Of a stretch of 45,835 nucleotides of DNA, positions 8,409 through 16,940 are shown piece after piece. The stretch is from the NCBI RefSeq assembly GCF_000158815.1, contig NZ_GG657738.1:5303076-5348910 (forward strand), given 5' to 3'. The notes beneath the pieces were generated by a model. That model made no database searches. It had not been told where the DNA came from and was given only the letters and a program-made list of their open reading frames with translations. Source of the stretch: Micromonospora sp. ATCC 39149. GTDB taxonomy: Bacteria; Actinomycetota; Actinomycetes; Mycobacteriales; Micromonosporaceae. Position 1 is the first letter of the stretch. Each line of letters opens with the position of its first letter. The position numbers and the translations under genes are program-made.

Positions 8409-10288
8409 TCAGCGGACGTCCCAGAGCCAGACGTCGTCGACCCGCTGCGGCGGGCCGAGCAGGGCGGTCATCAGCTCACGCAGCACCGCCTCGCGGGGGT
8501 GCGCGCCGAGGACGACCACGGACGCGTTCCAGTGGCGCAGGTCCTCGGCGGCCTGCCGGCGGTTCTCCTCGGTCAGCGGCGGCAGGGTGCCGGCGTCCAT
8601 CGTGGAATAGATCAGGGTGCTGGTCGGCCGGTTCGGGGCGCCGAAGACGCCTTCGCCGTCGGGGTTGGGCCCGATGAAGTAGCCGCCGGGGATCGGGAAC
8701 TCGTGCCGGGTCAGCGCGCTCCAGCGCAGCGTGGGCAGGCCGTGCACGTTGCTGGGGATCGGCACCGGCACCAGGGTCCGGCCCGCCGGGACGTACGGCC
8801 GCCAGCCGCCGGACGTGATGAAGTGCGGCGGCGGGTCGATCCGCTCGGCCGGCAGCGGCCGGGGAATCAGCGGCAGCACGGCGAGCGCGAGCGCCGCGTA
8901 CCCGACGGGGCGCAGCCAGCGCCGCGACCGGCCGGCGGCCCCGGCTCCGGCCGGTGCCGCGTCGGTCGGCGCGGTGCGGGCGAGCGCGTCCCAGGCGAGG
9001 GCGAGCAGCACCCCGACGGCGGCGACCACCACCAGGGCCAGCCGGGTGGGCATCATCATCTCCACCAGCGGCAGGTCGTCCGGGATGTACGCCCACGGCC
9101 CGTCGATCGTGGTTTCCGCCCCGTCGAAGCGCACCACCGGGCCGATCGAGGCGACCGTGAACACGACCACCAGCACGGCGACGATCCGGGCGGCCAGCGA
9201 CCGGCGCACCAGCAGCGCCAGGGCGACCAGCGCCACCCAGCACCAGCGGCCAGCCGAATCAGGTGTTCTGCTCGGTCAGGCCCGATGGTTATTTACCACC
9301 GCATCGTTCGCCGGGCCCCGGTGTCCCGGGCGAACGTGTACGAAAGGCCACCCAGGTCCTTTGCCCCCATTTTTGGGGACACCCCCCCCCTGGCAACCCC
9401 CGGTTAGGACTGCGGGCCGTTGAACTGGAACCAGATCGGGTACGCGGTGAGCAGCAACGCCAGGGCGCCGCCGAGGCCGAGCGCGGACAGGAAACCGCGG
9501 GCGCGGGCCCACGCCGCCCGGGGGCGCTGCGCCGCGTACGCCAGCACGACCACCAGGCACGCCAGCGCCGTGAGCAGCAGCATCTCCTCGTTGATGAAGA
9601 TCTGGTACGCCACCAGCAGGCCGAGCACCACGCCGTCCCGCCGCCAGCCGCGCCCCGGCGCGCCCAGCAGCAGCACCCGGGCCACGATCAGCGGCAGCAG
9701 GTAGTTGGAGACGAAGTTCGGCTGCCCGTTGGCGTGGTGCACGATGCCGGGCGCGAAGCCGAGGAACGCGCCGCCGAGGAACGCCGCCGCTCGCGAGCGC
9801 ACCAGGTGCCGCGACAGCATCCAGTACGAGGTGGCCGCCGTCGCCGCGAGCGCCCCGCCGAGGTAGAGGGCGTACGTGACCTGCGGGCCGAGCAGCAGCG
9901 TCACCGGCGCCAGCGGCAGCGTCGCGCCGAGCAGCGACGTGTTCGCCATCATGTTCACCCCGTCCGGGGCGTTCTGGCGGGTGGAGAAGAGCGGATTCTC
10001 CAGGTGCTGCACCGAGTACGCGCCGTGTGCGAAGAGCCACTCGAACCAACTGTGGTCGGTCGGCAGGTGCGACGAGACGCGGTGTTCGACGTCCCCCCAG
10101 TAGTTGAGGCACACGAGGACGCCGAGGAGCACGTACGCTCCGATGGCCAGCAGGTCGGCGCGGCCGGGTCGGCGCCGGGGCCGGCGGGATGTGCCTGTGC
10201 CCGCCGCGTCGGGTCCGGTCGACGCGGTCCGCGTCGCCACGGGTGCGGAGTCAGAGTTCAGCGAGGGGTCTACCACCGGCACAGCCAC
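8409..10288 (-). pseudogene. Polytopic membrane protein, paralog 3, interrupted by clustered indels
   Basis: Two minus-strand parts belong to one gene. The N-terminal part (10288-9404) carries APDGVNMMANTSLLGA and VAYQIFINEEMLLLTALAC and ends in PIWFQFNGPQS followed by a stop. The C-terminal part (from ~9275 to 8409) carries MMMPTRLALV, IPGGYFIGPN, LRHWNASVVVLG and VWLWDVR. Between them, 9240-9404 still holds recognisable pieces in shifting frames (SYTFARDT, then GLTEQNT, a TGA, then FGWPLVL) and a run of ten C. The intact product would be about 625 residues, matching its paralogs. The many small indels packed in ~170 bp look more like poor base calling than slow decay, but a pseudogene cannot be excluded. 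GTG at 10288 is chosen from a -10 box 8 nt upstream. Confidence 0.75.
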
Positions 10289-10296
10289 GACGCGCC

Positions 10297-10302
10297 ATCG
10301 TA
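10297..10302 (-). promoter_or_regulatory. -10 box (TACGAT) for paralog 3
   Basis: TACGAT on the minus strand ends 8 nt before the GTG at 10288; no Shine-Dalgarno sequence is present, so the mRNA is probably leaderless. Confidence 0.45.
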
Positions 10303-10399
10303 CAGGCGCGCTCGTGCGGTCCCGGCCGGCCGGTACGCCCCGGAGCGGCCCGGCGGGACGGTCGACCGGCGGCCGGCCACGGCCCGGTGAGGAGCGCGG

Positions 10400-11712
10400 G
10401 TGACCCTCATCGACCTCGGCGAGGTGCGCGGCGCCGCCACCCCGGCGTCGCCGCCCCGGCCGCCCCGGACGGTGGGCCGGCCACTGCGGGTGGCGCTGGC
10501 GGGCCTGCTCGCGCTGCTCGCCCTGGCCTCGTCGGCACCCGTGGTGCGTCCCGCGTCGGCGATGCTCGGCGGCCGGCTGGGCAGCCAGGTCCTCGTCATC
10601 GGCGGTCGGGTCTACCTGCTGGAACCGGCGCAGTCCGGTGACGCCGGGGGGCGCGAGGTGACCGTGCACGCGCTGCCCGCCGACGCGGGGCCCGCCGCCC
10701 GGCCGCTGTGGCGCACGACCGTGTCGGGCGTCGGCAACCTGCTGGGCGTGCAGGAGTACGCCGGCCTGGTCCTCTTCACCGGCAACCGGGACGGGCGGGA
10801 CGTGCAGACCCTCGCCGTGGACGCGGCGACCGGCGAGCGGCGCTGGCAGCGGCCCGGCGACCCGGTGCCCACCGTGGGCGGGGGTCTGCTGCTCGTCGGC
10901 GACGACATCGAGCGGCGGGGCGAGCTGAGGGCGGTGGAACCGTCGTCGGGCAGCGTCCGGTGGTCGCTCCCGGATCACCTGGGCGTGACGACCTTCCACA
11001 GTCGCGCCGACGACGGCGCGGTCGACCTGGTGGTGCTGATCACGGCCGCCGGCCGGATCGAGCTGCGCGACGCGCTGTCCGGGGCGGTGCGGGCGAGCCT
11101 CGCCCCGCCCGCCGGCGGGCGGCGGGGGTACCTGCAGGTCACCGTCGCCGGTGACCTGCTGCTGGTCGGGAGGCACGAGCAGCAGCAGGTCCTACGGTTG
11201 ACCGCGTACGGGCTCGCCAACCTGGACCGGCGCTGGGAGCTGGACCGGCCGCCGTTCGGGTACGCGATCGAGTGCGGTCCGCTGCTCTGCGCGGGGGCGT
11301 TCCCGAGCGGGGTGTCGGCGCTGGATCCGGCCACGGGCCAGACCCGATGGGCCAACCCGCGCCTACAGACGGTCCTCGCGGTGCACGGCGACCGGCTCCT
11401 CGCGGCCGTCGGCGGGCGGCCGGACGCCCCGATCGGCACCGTCAGGGTGCTGGACGCCGCGACCGGGCGGGAGGTCGCCGACCTGGGGCGCTGGGAGATC
11501 GTGCGGAGCCACACCCGGGCGGGCCGTGGTACGGCGTCCGGCCCGACCGTGGCGGTGCCGGCCTGGTCGTCGCGGAGCTGGACGTGGCGGGGGCGACGGC
11601 CCGGTTGCGCGTCGTGCTGCCCGGCGCGGCGGGGGACTGCGCCGCCGACGGCCGCGACATGGTCTGCCGCCAGCAGTCCGGCACGTACGGCTGGTGGCGG
11701 CTGCCGGCCTGA
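10400..11712 (+). pseudogene. Membrane-anchored PQQ-type beta-propeller protein, frameshifted near its end
   Basis: About 437 residues. GTG 10400 follows the ribosome-binding site GAGGAG. A single hydrophobic segment (~35-55, VALAGLLALLALAS) anchors the protein, and the outside part shows repeated propeller strands of the PQQ_2 type: VDAATGERRWQRPG, EPSSGSVRWSL, LDPATGQTRWANP and LDAATGREVADLG. The frame is lost between about 11512 and 11528; one missing base restores the expected tail GLVVAELDVAGATARL and YGWWRLPA, ending at 11712. Read without correction it would run to 11755 with a nonsense tail. The lesion is a single base in a G/C-rich run, so sequencing error is likely. Propellers of this type often sense ligands or assist envelope assembly; the precise role is unknown. 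Confidence 0.72.
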
Positions 11713-11788
11713 GGACCGGGCCGGGGTGGGACGCTGGTTTGGTGGCCGGCACTAGGTTGTCGGGAGGTCGGCCGGCGAGGAGGCGGGT

Positions 11789-12457
11789 ATGCGGGTACTG
11801 GTGGTCGAGGACGAGCGCAACCTCGCCGACGCGATCGCGCGAGGGCTGCGCAAGCGCGGCATGGCCGTCGACGTCGCCTACGACGGCGACAGCGGGCACG
11901 AGATGGCCTTCGTCACCCGGTACGACGTGGTGGTGCTGGACCGGGACCTGCCGGGCGTCCACGGCGACCAGATCTGCGCCGAGCTGGCCGCCTCGGGCAC
12001 CCTGACCCGGGTGCTCATGCTCACCGCCAGCGGCACCGTCGCAGACCGGGTCGAGGGGTTGCAGCTCGGCGCGGACGACTACCTGCCCAAGCCGTTCGCC
12101 TTCGACGAGTTGGTCGCCCGGGTGCAGGCGTTGGGCCGGCGGGCCACCCCGGCCGCCCCGCCCGTGCTCGCCGTCGCCGACCTGGTGCTCGACCCGGCCC
12201 GCCGGGTGGTGACCCGGGGCGGGACGGCCGTCGACCTGACCAACAAGGAGTTCGGGGTGCTCGCCGAGCTGCTCAAGGCGCGCGGTGCCGTGGTTTCCAG
12301 CGAGGAGCTGCTGGAACGGGTCTGGGACGCCAACACCGACCCGTTCACCACCATCGTCCGGGTCACGGTGATGACGCTGCGGCGCAAGCTCGGCGACCCG
12401 CCACTGATCGAGACGGTGGTCGGGGCCGGCTACCGCACCGCGGAGGGGGCATCGTGA
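11789..12457 (+). CDS. OmpR/PhoB-family response regulator
   Basis: 222 residues. The N-terminal receiver domain (~1-118) has the acidic pair E7-D8, the phospho-acceptor Asp51 in VVVLDRDLPG, the switch threonine in MLTASG and the conserved lysine in YLPKPF. The C-terminal winged-helix domain (~128-220) has the usual LTNKEFGVLAELL and VRVTVMTLRRKLG blocks. It should bind DNA when phosphorylated by the histidine kinase encoded just downstream. ATG 11789 follows a purine-rich GAGGAGG. The TGA stop lies inside the first copy of a 59-nt tandem repeat that separates it from the kinase gene. Confidence 0.95.
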   Translation: MRVLVVEDERNLADAIARGLRKRGMAVDVAYDGDSGHEMAFVTRYDVVVLDRDLPGVHGDQICAELAASGTLTRVLMLTASGTVADRVEGLQLGADDYLPKPFAFDELVARVQALGRRATPAAPPVLAVADLVLDPARRVVTRGGTAVDLTNKEFGVLAELLKARGAVVSSEELLERVWDANTDPFTTIVRVTVMTLRRKLGDPPLIETVVGAGYRTAEGAS

Positions 12458-12569
12458 GTGCGAGGAGTGAGCCGGGTTTGCGAGCCCCGCAGTCGCGAAC
12501 TGAGGGAGTGTCGTGAGTGCGAGGAGTGAGCCGGGTTTGCGAGCCCCGCAGTCGCGAGCCAAGGAGGTA
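12452..12569. repeat. Tandem 59-nt direct repeat between regulator and kinase genes
   Basis: A 47-nt block is perfectly repeated at 12452-12498 and 12511-12557 (period 59). It begins with TCGTGAGTGCGAGGAGTGAG. The first copy contains the regulator's stop codon; the second runs up to the AAGGAGG ribosome-binding site (12561-12567) of the kinase. Both copies have GAGGAG followed by GTG or TGA triplets but no long reading frame. Confidence 0.85.
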
Positions 12570-12571
12570 CG

Positions 12572-13813
12572 GTGACCGCCGCGCCCCGCCCGCAGGTACG
12601 ACGCGCCCTGCCTCGTCCGGCGTTGCGCCGCCCGACCGTCCGGCTGCGGCCCACCCTGCGGCTGCGGCTCACCCTGCTCAACGGGGTGCTCCTGGTGGGC
12701 GCCGGAACGATCCTGGTGTTGCTGGCCTGGCTGCTGGTCCGTGACGCGCTGCGCCCCACCGACGAGCTGCTGCCCGGCACCACCGTGCTGCTGGCCGACG
12801 GCCGGTCCCTGGACGCGGCGGAGTGGCAGCGGCAGCTCGCCGACGCCGCGTCCCGGGAGCTGCTGGCCAAGGGCCTGATGGCGCTGCTGGCGATCAGCGT
12901 GGTCGGGGTGGCCGGCGCGTACGCGGTGGCCGGCCGGGCGCTGCGCCCGCTGCACCAGGTCACCGCGACCGCCCAGCGCCTCGGCGAGGCCACCCTCGAC
13001 CAGCGGATCGGCTGGTCCGGGGCGGACGACGAGGTGGCCGAGCTGGCCAAGACGTTCGACGCGATGCTGGACCGGATCACCGCCGCGTTCGAGGCGCAGA
13101 AGCGTTTCGTCGCCAACGCCTCGCACGAGTTGCGCACCCCGCTCGCGGTGATGCGGACCGAGATCGACGTGACGCTCAGCGACGACGAGGCCGACGCCGC
13201 CGAGTACCGCCGGATGGCCACCGTGGTCCGTGACGCCTCGGAACGGGCCAACGGGCTGGTCGACGCCCTGCTGGTGCTCGCCCGCAGCGAGGCCCAGGCG
13301 GGCCGGCGGCTGGGCCAGCGCGTCGAGTGCGACCTGGCCGCCGGTGCCGCCAACGCGCTCTCGGCCGTGCGCCGGGAGGTGGAGCGGATCGGGCTGCGGG
13401 TGCAGACGTCGCTGGAGTCCGCGCCGGTGGTGGGCGATCCCGGGCTGCTGGATCGGCTTGCCGGCAACCTGATCGAGAACGCGGTCCGCTACAACCACCT
13501 GCACGGCCGGATCACGGTGCGCACCGGCACGGACGGCTGCACGTCCTGGCTGGTGGTCGCCAACACCGGCTTCGAGGTCAGCCAGGCCGACGTGCCGGGG
13601 CTGTTCGAGCCGTTCCGCCGGGGCGGGCAGGAACGCACCGGGGCGCGGGGCTCCGGGCTGGGGCTCTCCATCGTCCGGGCGGTCAGCGACGCGCACGGCG
13701 GCACGGTGCGGGTGGTCGCGCAGTCCGGCGGCGGGCTGGAGGTCACGGTGACGCTGCCCGCCGCCGACGCCGCCTCCGCCGGTGCCGGCCCGTCCCACGC
13801 CGGGCGCCCCTGA
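12572..13813 (+). CDS. Sensor histidine kinase of the OmpR-partner type
   Basis: 413 residues. Two membrane segments (~33-56 and ~101-120) enclose a short extracellular loop of about 45 residues, so the sensor domain is minimal. A HAMP domain (~121-173) leads to the phospho-acceptor H-box FVANASHELRTPL with His185. The ATPase domain has the N-box NLIENAVRYN, the G-box motifs RGSGLGLSIVRAV and a VANTGFEV strand in place of the usual D-x-G-x-G, where VANTG lacks the typical aspartate; nucleotide binding should still be tested. GTG 12572 follows AAGGAGG with 4 nt spacing. It is the partner of the upstream response regulator; the stimulus is unknown. Confidence 0.93.
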   Translation: MTAAPRPQVRRALPRPALRRPTVRLRPTLRLRLTLLNGVLLVGAGTILVLLAWLLVRDALRPTDELLPGTTVLLADGRSLDAAEWQRQLADAASRELLAKGLMALLAISVVGVAGAYAVAGRALRPLHQVTATAQRLGEATLDQRIGWSGADDEVAELAKTFDAMLDRITAAFEAQKRFVANASHELRTPLAVMRTEIDVTLSDDEADAAEYRRMATVVRDASERANGLVDALLVLARSEAQAGRRLGQRVECDLAAGAANALSAVRREVERIGLRVQTSLESAPVVGDPGLLDRLAGNLIENAVRYNHLHGRITVRTGTDGCTSWLVVANTGFEVSQADVPGLFEPFRRGGQERTGARGSGLGLSIVRAVSDAHGGTVRVVAQSGGGLEVTVTLPAADAASAGAGPSHAGRP

Positions 13814-13829
13814 CCTGGCCCCAGGGGCG
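13805..13829 (+). terminator. Short hairpin over the kinase stop codon
   Basis: CGCCCCT (13805-13811) and AGGGGCG (13823-13829) can pair around an 11-nt loop that includes the TGA. No U-tract follows, so this is a weak terminator candidate. Confidence 0.3.
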
Positions 13830-14084
13830 GTCGGCGATCGGCTGTTCGTGTGCCGCGCCCGGCTGACCCGGCGAGGTCCGCGTCGGGTGGCCGGGCCGGC
13901 GTCGGGTGCTCGGGTGGAGCCGTCGCGCGGTCGGTCAGAATCGGTCATCCGCCCTGGACGCGGGGGCCGCGGTGGGTAAAGGTGTGCTGGTGCCATGCCC
14001 CACGTGGTGCGTGCCCCGCGTCGGCCGCCCCGGCCGTCCGGCGGCGAACCGCGTCTCCGCCCGCCCGTGCTCCGGGAGCTGCCC

Positions 14085-16622
14085 GTGATCTTCCCCTCGG
14101 CCCTGACCCGCCGTACCCTGGCGGCGCTTGCCGCGGTCGCCCTGACCGTCGCCGGCCTCGCCGTCGGTGGCCCGGCGAGCGCCGCGCCCGACCACGACAA
14201 ACTGGTCTCCGACGTTCCGTCGACCGCGTCGCCGGACATCATGGACGGCACCGTGTTCGCCATCCACGACGCCGGCACGAAGATCATCGCCGCGGGCTCG
14301 TTCACCACCGTGCAGAACCGCAACTCGGACGTGGACATCCCCCGCAACTACGTGCTCGCGTTCGACAAGGCCACCGGCGCGGTGGACACCGCGTTCGCGC
14401 CGGTCGTAGACGACGAGGTGAGCGCGGTGGCGGCCGGGCCGACGGCCGGCACCGTCTACCTGGCCGGCAAGTTCAACACGGTAAACGGGGCGACCCGGCG
14501 CAAGCTGGCGCTGGTCAACGTCGCCACGGGGGCCACCGTCACCAGCTTCGCCGGGCCGGCGTTCAACGGACTCATCGAAGACGTCGCCCTGGCTGGGGAC
14601 CGGCTGCTCGTCGGCGGCATCTTCACCACCGCCGGCAACGCCAACCCGCGCGGCGGCCTCGCCTCGCTCAACGCCGCCACCGGCGCGCTGGACAGCTACC
14701 TGACCACCACCCTCACCGAGAACCACAACTACGACGGGGTGAGCGGGGCCAAGGCCGGCGTCGGCGCGGAAAGGCTCGCGCTCTCCCCGGACGGCACCCA
14801 ACTCGTCGTGATCGGCAACTTCAAGAAGGCCGACGGGGTGCTGCACGACCAGATCGTGAAGCTGGACCTCGGCGCGACCGCCGCGACCGTCGCCAACTGG
14901 AACACCAGCCGGTACACCCCGCGCTGCGCGTGGAAGACGTTCGACTCGTACATGCGGGACGTGGCCTTCGCCCCGGACGGCAGCTACTTCGTGGTGGTCA
15001 CCACCGGCGGCCGGTACAGCGGGTCGCTCTGCGACGCCGCCGCCCGCTGGGAGGCCGCCGCGACCGGCGACGAACAGCAGCCCACCTGGGTGAACTACTC
15101 CGGCGGCGACACCTTCCTCTCGGTGGGGATCAGCGAGCAGGCCGTCTACGTCGGCGGGCACATGCGCTGGCTCAACAACAGCCTCGGCGGCGACAGCGCG
15201 CAGGCCGGGGCCATCGGCCGGGCCAGCATCGCCGCCCTTGACCCGCGCAACGGGCTGCCGCTGTCGTGGAACCCGGGCCGGCACCCGCGCGGCTACGGCG
15301 TGGCGGAGATGCTGGTCACCCCCCAGGGCATCTGGCTGGGCTCGGACCAGTCCTGGATCGGCAACTTCCAGTACCGGCGGGAGCGGATCGCGTTCTTCCC
15401 GCTGACCGGCGGCAAAGCCCCGCACCCGACCACCACCGCCGCCGGCCTGCCCGGCACGGTGTACCAGGCCGGGGTGCCGGCGCCGCCGCGCGTCCTGTAC
15501 CGGGTCAACGCCGCCGGCCCCGCCATCGCGTCCACCGACAACGGGCCGGAGTGGAGCGTCGACACCGCCGCCAACCCCAGCCCGTACCGCAACACCGGCA
15601 GCAGCGCGGCCAGCTACCTCACCCAGGCCAGCCTCGACGCCACCGTCCCGCCCGGCACCCCGGCCGGGCTGTACAACGACGAGCGGTGGGACGGCGACGC
15701 TGCCCCGGAGATGCAGTGGGACTTCCCGGTGCCCGCCGGCACCGAGGTCACCGTCCGGCTCTACCTGGCCAACCGGTACGTCGGCACCTCGACCCCCGGC
15801 AAGCGGGTCTTCGACGTGACCCTCGACGGCACGCTCGTCCTGAACGACATCGACCTGGCGGTCACGCCGGGGCACAACATCGGCACCATGCGGGCGTTCA
15901 CGGTGGTCAGCGACGGCAACGTCGACATCGACTTCGGGCACGTGGTGCAGAACCCGCTCGTCAGCGCGATCGAGATCGTCAGGGCCGGCCCGCTGCCCAC
16001 CGGCGACGAGGTGCAGGCCCGCTCGTACGACGGGGCGGCCACCGTCGGCGCGGCGGTTCCGGTGGCCAACCCGGACGACACGGACTGGTCGGAGGCCAAG
16101 GGCGCGTTCTGGGTCGGCGGCACCCTGTTCTACGGGATGAACGGCGCGCTCCAGCGGCGCACCTTCGACGGGACCACCTTCGGCACGCCGAGCCTCGTCG
16201 ACCCGTACCACGACGCGTACTGGGACACGGTGGAGACGGACTCCGGCGCGGCCGGGCAGACGTACGCTGGCGCGACCAGCAACTTCTACCCGGAGATCCC
16301 CAACGTCACCGGCATGCTCTACACCGGCGGCCGGCTCTACTACACCCTCTCCGGCCAGAGCGGCCTGTACTGGCGCTGGTTCACCCCGGACAGCGGGGCG
16401 GTCGGCGCCGACAAGTTCACCGTCGCGGGGGTGACCGGGTTCGCCGACACCGGGTCGATCTTCCTCGCCGACGGCACCCTGTACCGGGTCAGCCGCTCGA
16501 CCGGCGCGCTGGCCTCCACCGCGTGGGCCGGCGGCGTGCCCACCGGCGCGTTCACCACCGTCAGCGGCCCCACCCTCGACGGGGTGGACTGGCGCGCCAA
16601 GGCCGTCTTCGTCGGCCCGTAG
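14085..16622 (+). CDS. Secreted beta-propeller protein with an internal malectin-like domain
   Basis: About 845 residues from GTG 14085, preceded by GGGAG; a longer in-frame start at 13995 would add 30 residues ahead of the signal peptide. The signal peptide ends near GGPASAAP. Residues ~40-440 contain repeated delta-60-like strands such as AGSFTTVQN, AGKFNTVNG and VGGIFTTAGN, which fold into a propeller. A malectin-type carbohydrate-binding domain follows (~470-630): VLYRVNAAGP, GLYNDERWDG, VRLYLANRYVG and NPLVSAIEIVRAG. A second propeller-like part with aromatic repeats (YWRWFTPDSG) ends the protein. It is most likely a cell-surface or extracellular glycan-binding protein. A strong TTCG-capped hairpin follows its stop. 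Confidence 0.85.
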   Translation: MIFPSALTRRTLAALAAVALTVAGLAVGGPASAAPDHDKLVSDVPSTASPDIMDGTVFAIHDAGTKIIAAGSFTTVQNRNSDVDIPRNYVLAFDKATGAVDTAFAPVVDDEVSAVAAGPTAGTVYLAGKFNTVNGATRRKLALVNVATGATVTSFAGPAFNGLIEDVALAGDRLLVGGIFTTAGNANPRGGLASLNAATGALDSYLTTTLTENHNYDGVSGAKAGVGAERLALSPDGTQLVVIGNFKKADGVLHDQIVKLDLGATAATVANWNTSRYTPRCAWKTFDSYMRDVAFAPDGSYFVVVTTGGRYSGSLCDAAARWEAAATGDEQQPTWVNYSGGDTFLSVGISEQAVYVGGHMRWLNNSLGGDSAQAGAIGRASIAALDPRNGLPLSWNPGRHPRGYGVAEMLVTPQGIWLGSDQSWIGNFQYRRERIAFFPLTGGKAPHPTTTAAGLPGTVYQAGVPAPPRVLYRVNAAGPAIASTDNGPEWSVDTAANPSPYRNTGSSAASYLTQASLDATVPPGTPAGLYNDERWDGDAAPEMQWDFPVPAGTEVTVRLYLANRYVGTSTPGKRVFDVTLDGTLVLNDIDLAVTPGHNIGTMRAFTVVSDGNVDIDFGHVVQNPLVSAIEIVRAGPLPTGDEVQARSYDGAATVGAAVPVANPDDTDWSEAKGAFWVGGTLFYGMNGALQRRTFDGTTFGTPSLVDPYHDAYWDTVETDSGAAGQTYAGATSNFYPEIPNVTGMLYTGGRLYYTLSGQSGLYWRWFTPDSGAVGADKFTVAGVTGFADTGSIFLADGTLYRVSRSTGALASTAWAGGVPTGAFTTVSGPTLDGVDWRAKAVFVGP

Positions 16623-16642
16623 ACCCCCGCCGCACCACGGGG

Positions 16643-16694
16643 GGCACCCCGGCCCGGTTCCGCGTTCGCGCGGTGCCGGGCCGGTGCCTTTTCC
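16643..16694 (+). terminator. Rho-independent-like terminator with a TTCG tetraloop
   Basis: Arms CCGGCCCGG (16649-16657) and CCGGGCCGG (16676-16684) enclose a second 5-bp stem CCGCG/CGCGG closed by TTCG (16665-16668); TGCCTTTTCC follows. It lies 27 nt after the propeller gene stop. Confidence 0.7.
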
Positions 16695-16724
16695 GGGTAC
16701 GCCGTTCGGCCCGTCCGCATTCGA

Positions 16725-16738
16725 TGTCGACTTCGACA
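16725..16738. promoter_or_regulatory. Palindrome TGTCGA-CT-TCGACA
   Basis: A perfect 6-2-6 inverted repeat about 110 bp upstream of the iron box. It could be an additional operator; no regulator is identified. Confidence 0.3.
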
Positions 16739-16847
16739 CCCGGTAGGTGAGTTGCCCACAGGGACAGACCAGGGCCGGTCCACCAGCGGATGGCGGAAGG
16801 TGCGCCCAGCAGTGCGGGAGGATGCGATCTCCATCACCCCGGCGAGG

Positions 16848-16866
16848 TTTGGTAAGCCTTACCTTA
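16848..16866. promoter_or_regulatory. DtxR/IdeR-type iron box
   Basis: TTTGGTAAGCCTTACCTTA agrees with the recalled actinobacterial DtxR/IdeR/DmdR1 consensus TWAGGTTAGSCTAACCTWA at 16 of 19 positions and keeps the dyad symmetry. TTATAG (16864-16869) at its right edge could serve as a -10 box, so bound repressor would block transcription when iron is plentiful. It lies 74 bp upstream of the substrate-binding protein start. Confidence 0.75.
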
Positions 16867-16940
16867 TAGCCTGGCCTCGCTCCTCGCGGCATCCAACGAG
16901 CTGTCGGGGTGACAGAAACTCTTGCACGATAGGACCGGTC

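Larger units (their letters stand above)
16623..16940. other. Non-coding stretch of 318 bp carrying a terminator, a palindrome and an iron box
   Basis: No gene is visible. It holds the terminator of the propeller gene (16643-16694), the 6-2-6 palindrome TGTCGA-CT-TCGACA (16725-16738) and a DtxR/IdeR-like box (16848-16866), then the leader of the substrate-binding protein gene. Confidence 0.7.

Noticed and set aside
9243..9404. An inserted foreign segment in paralog 3
   Set aside because: The interval keeps pieces that match the paralogs in the right order, so it is native sequence with indels, not an insertion.
16725..16738. TGTCGACTTCGACA as a LexA/SOS box
   Set aside because: The recalled actinobacterial SOS box is TCGAAC-N4-GTTCGA; spacing and half-sites differ, so it is listed only as a palindrome.
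13935..16892. A 985-codon open frame on the minus strand opposite the propeller/malectin gene
   Set aside because: The translation is dominated by Gly, Arg, Val and Ala with no domain, whereas the plus strand carries a signal peptide and recognisable repeats.
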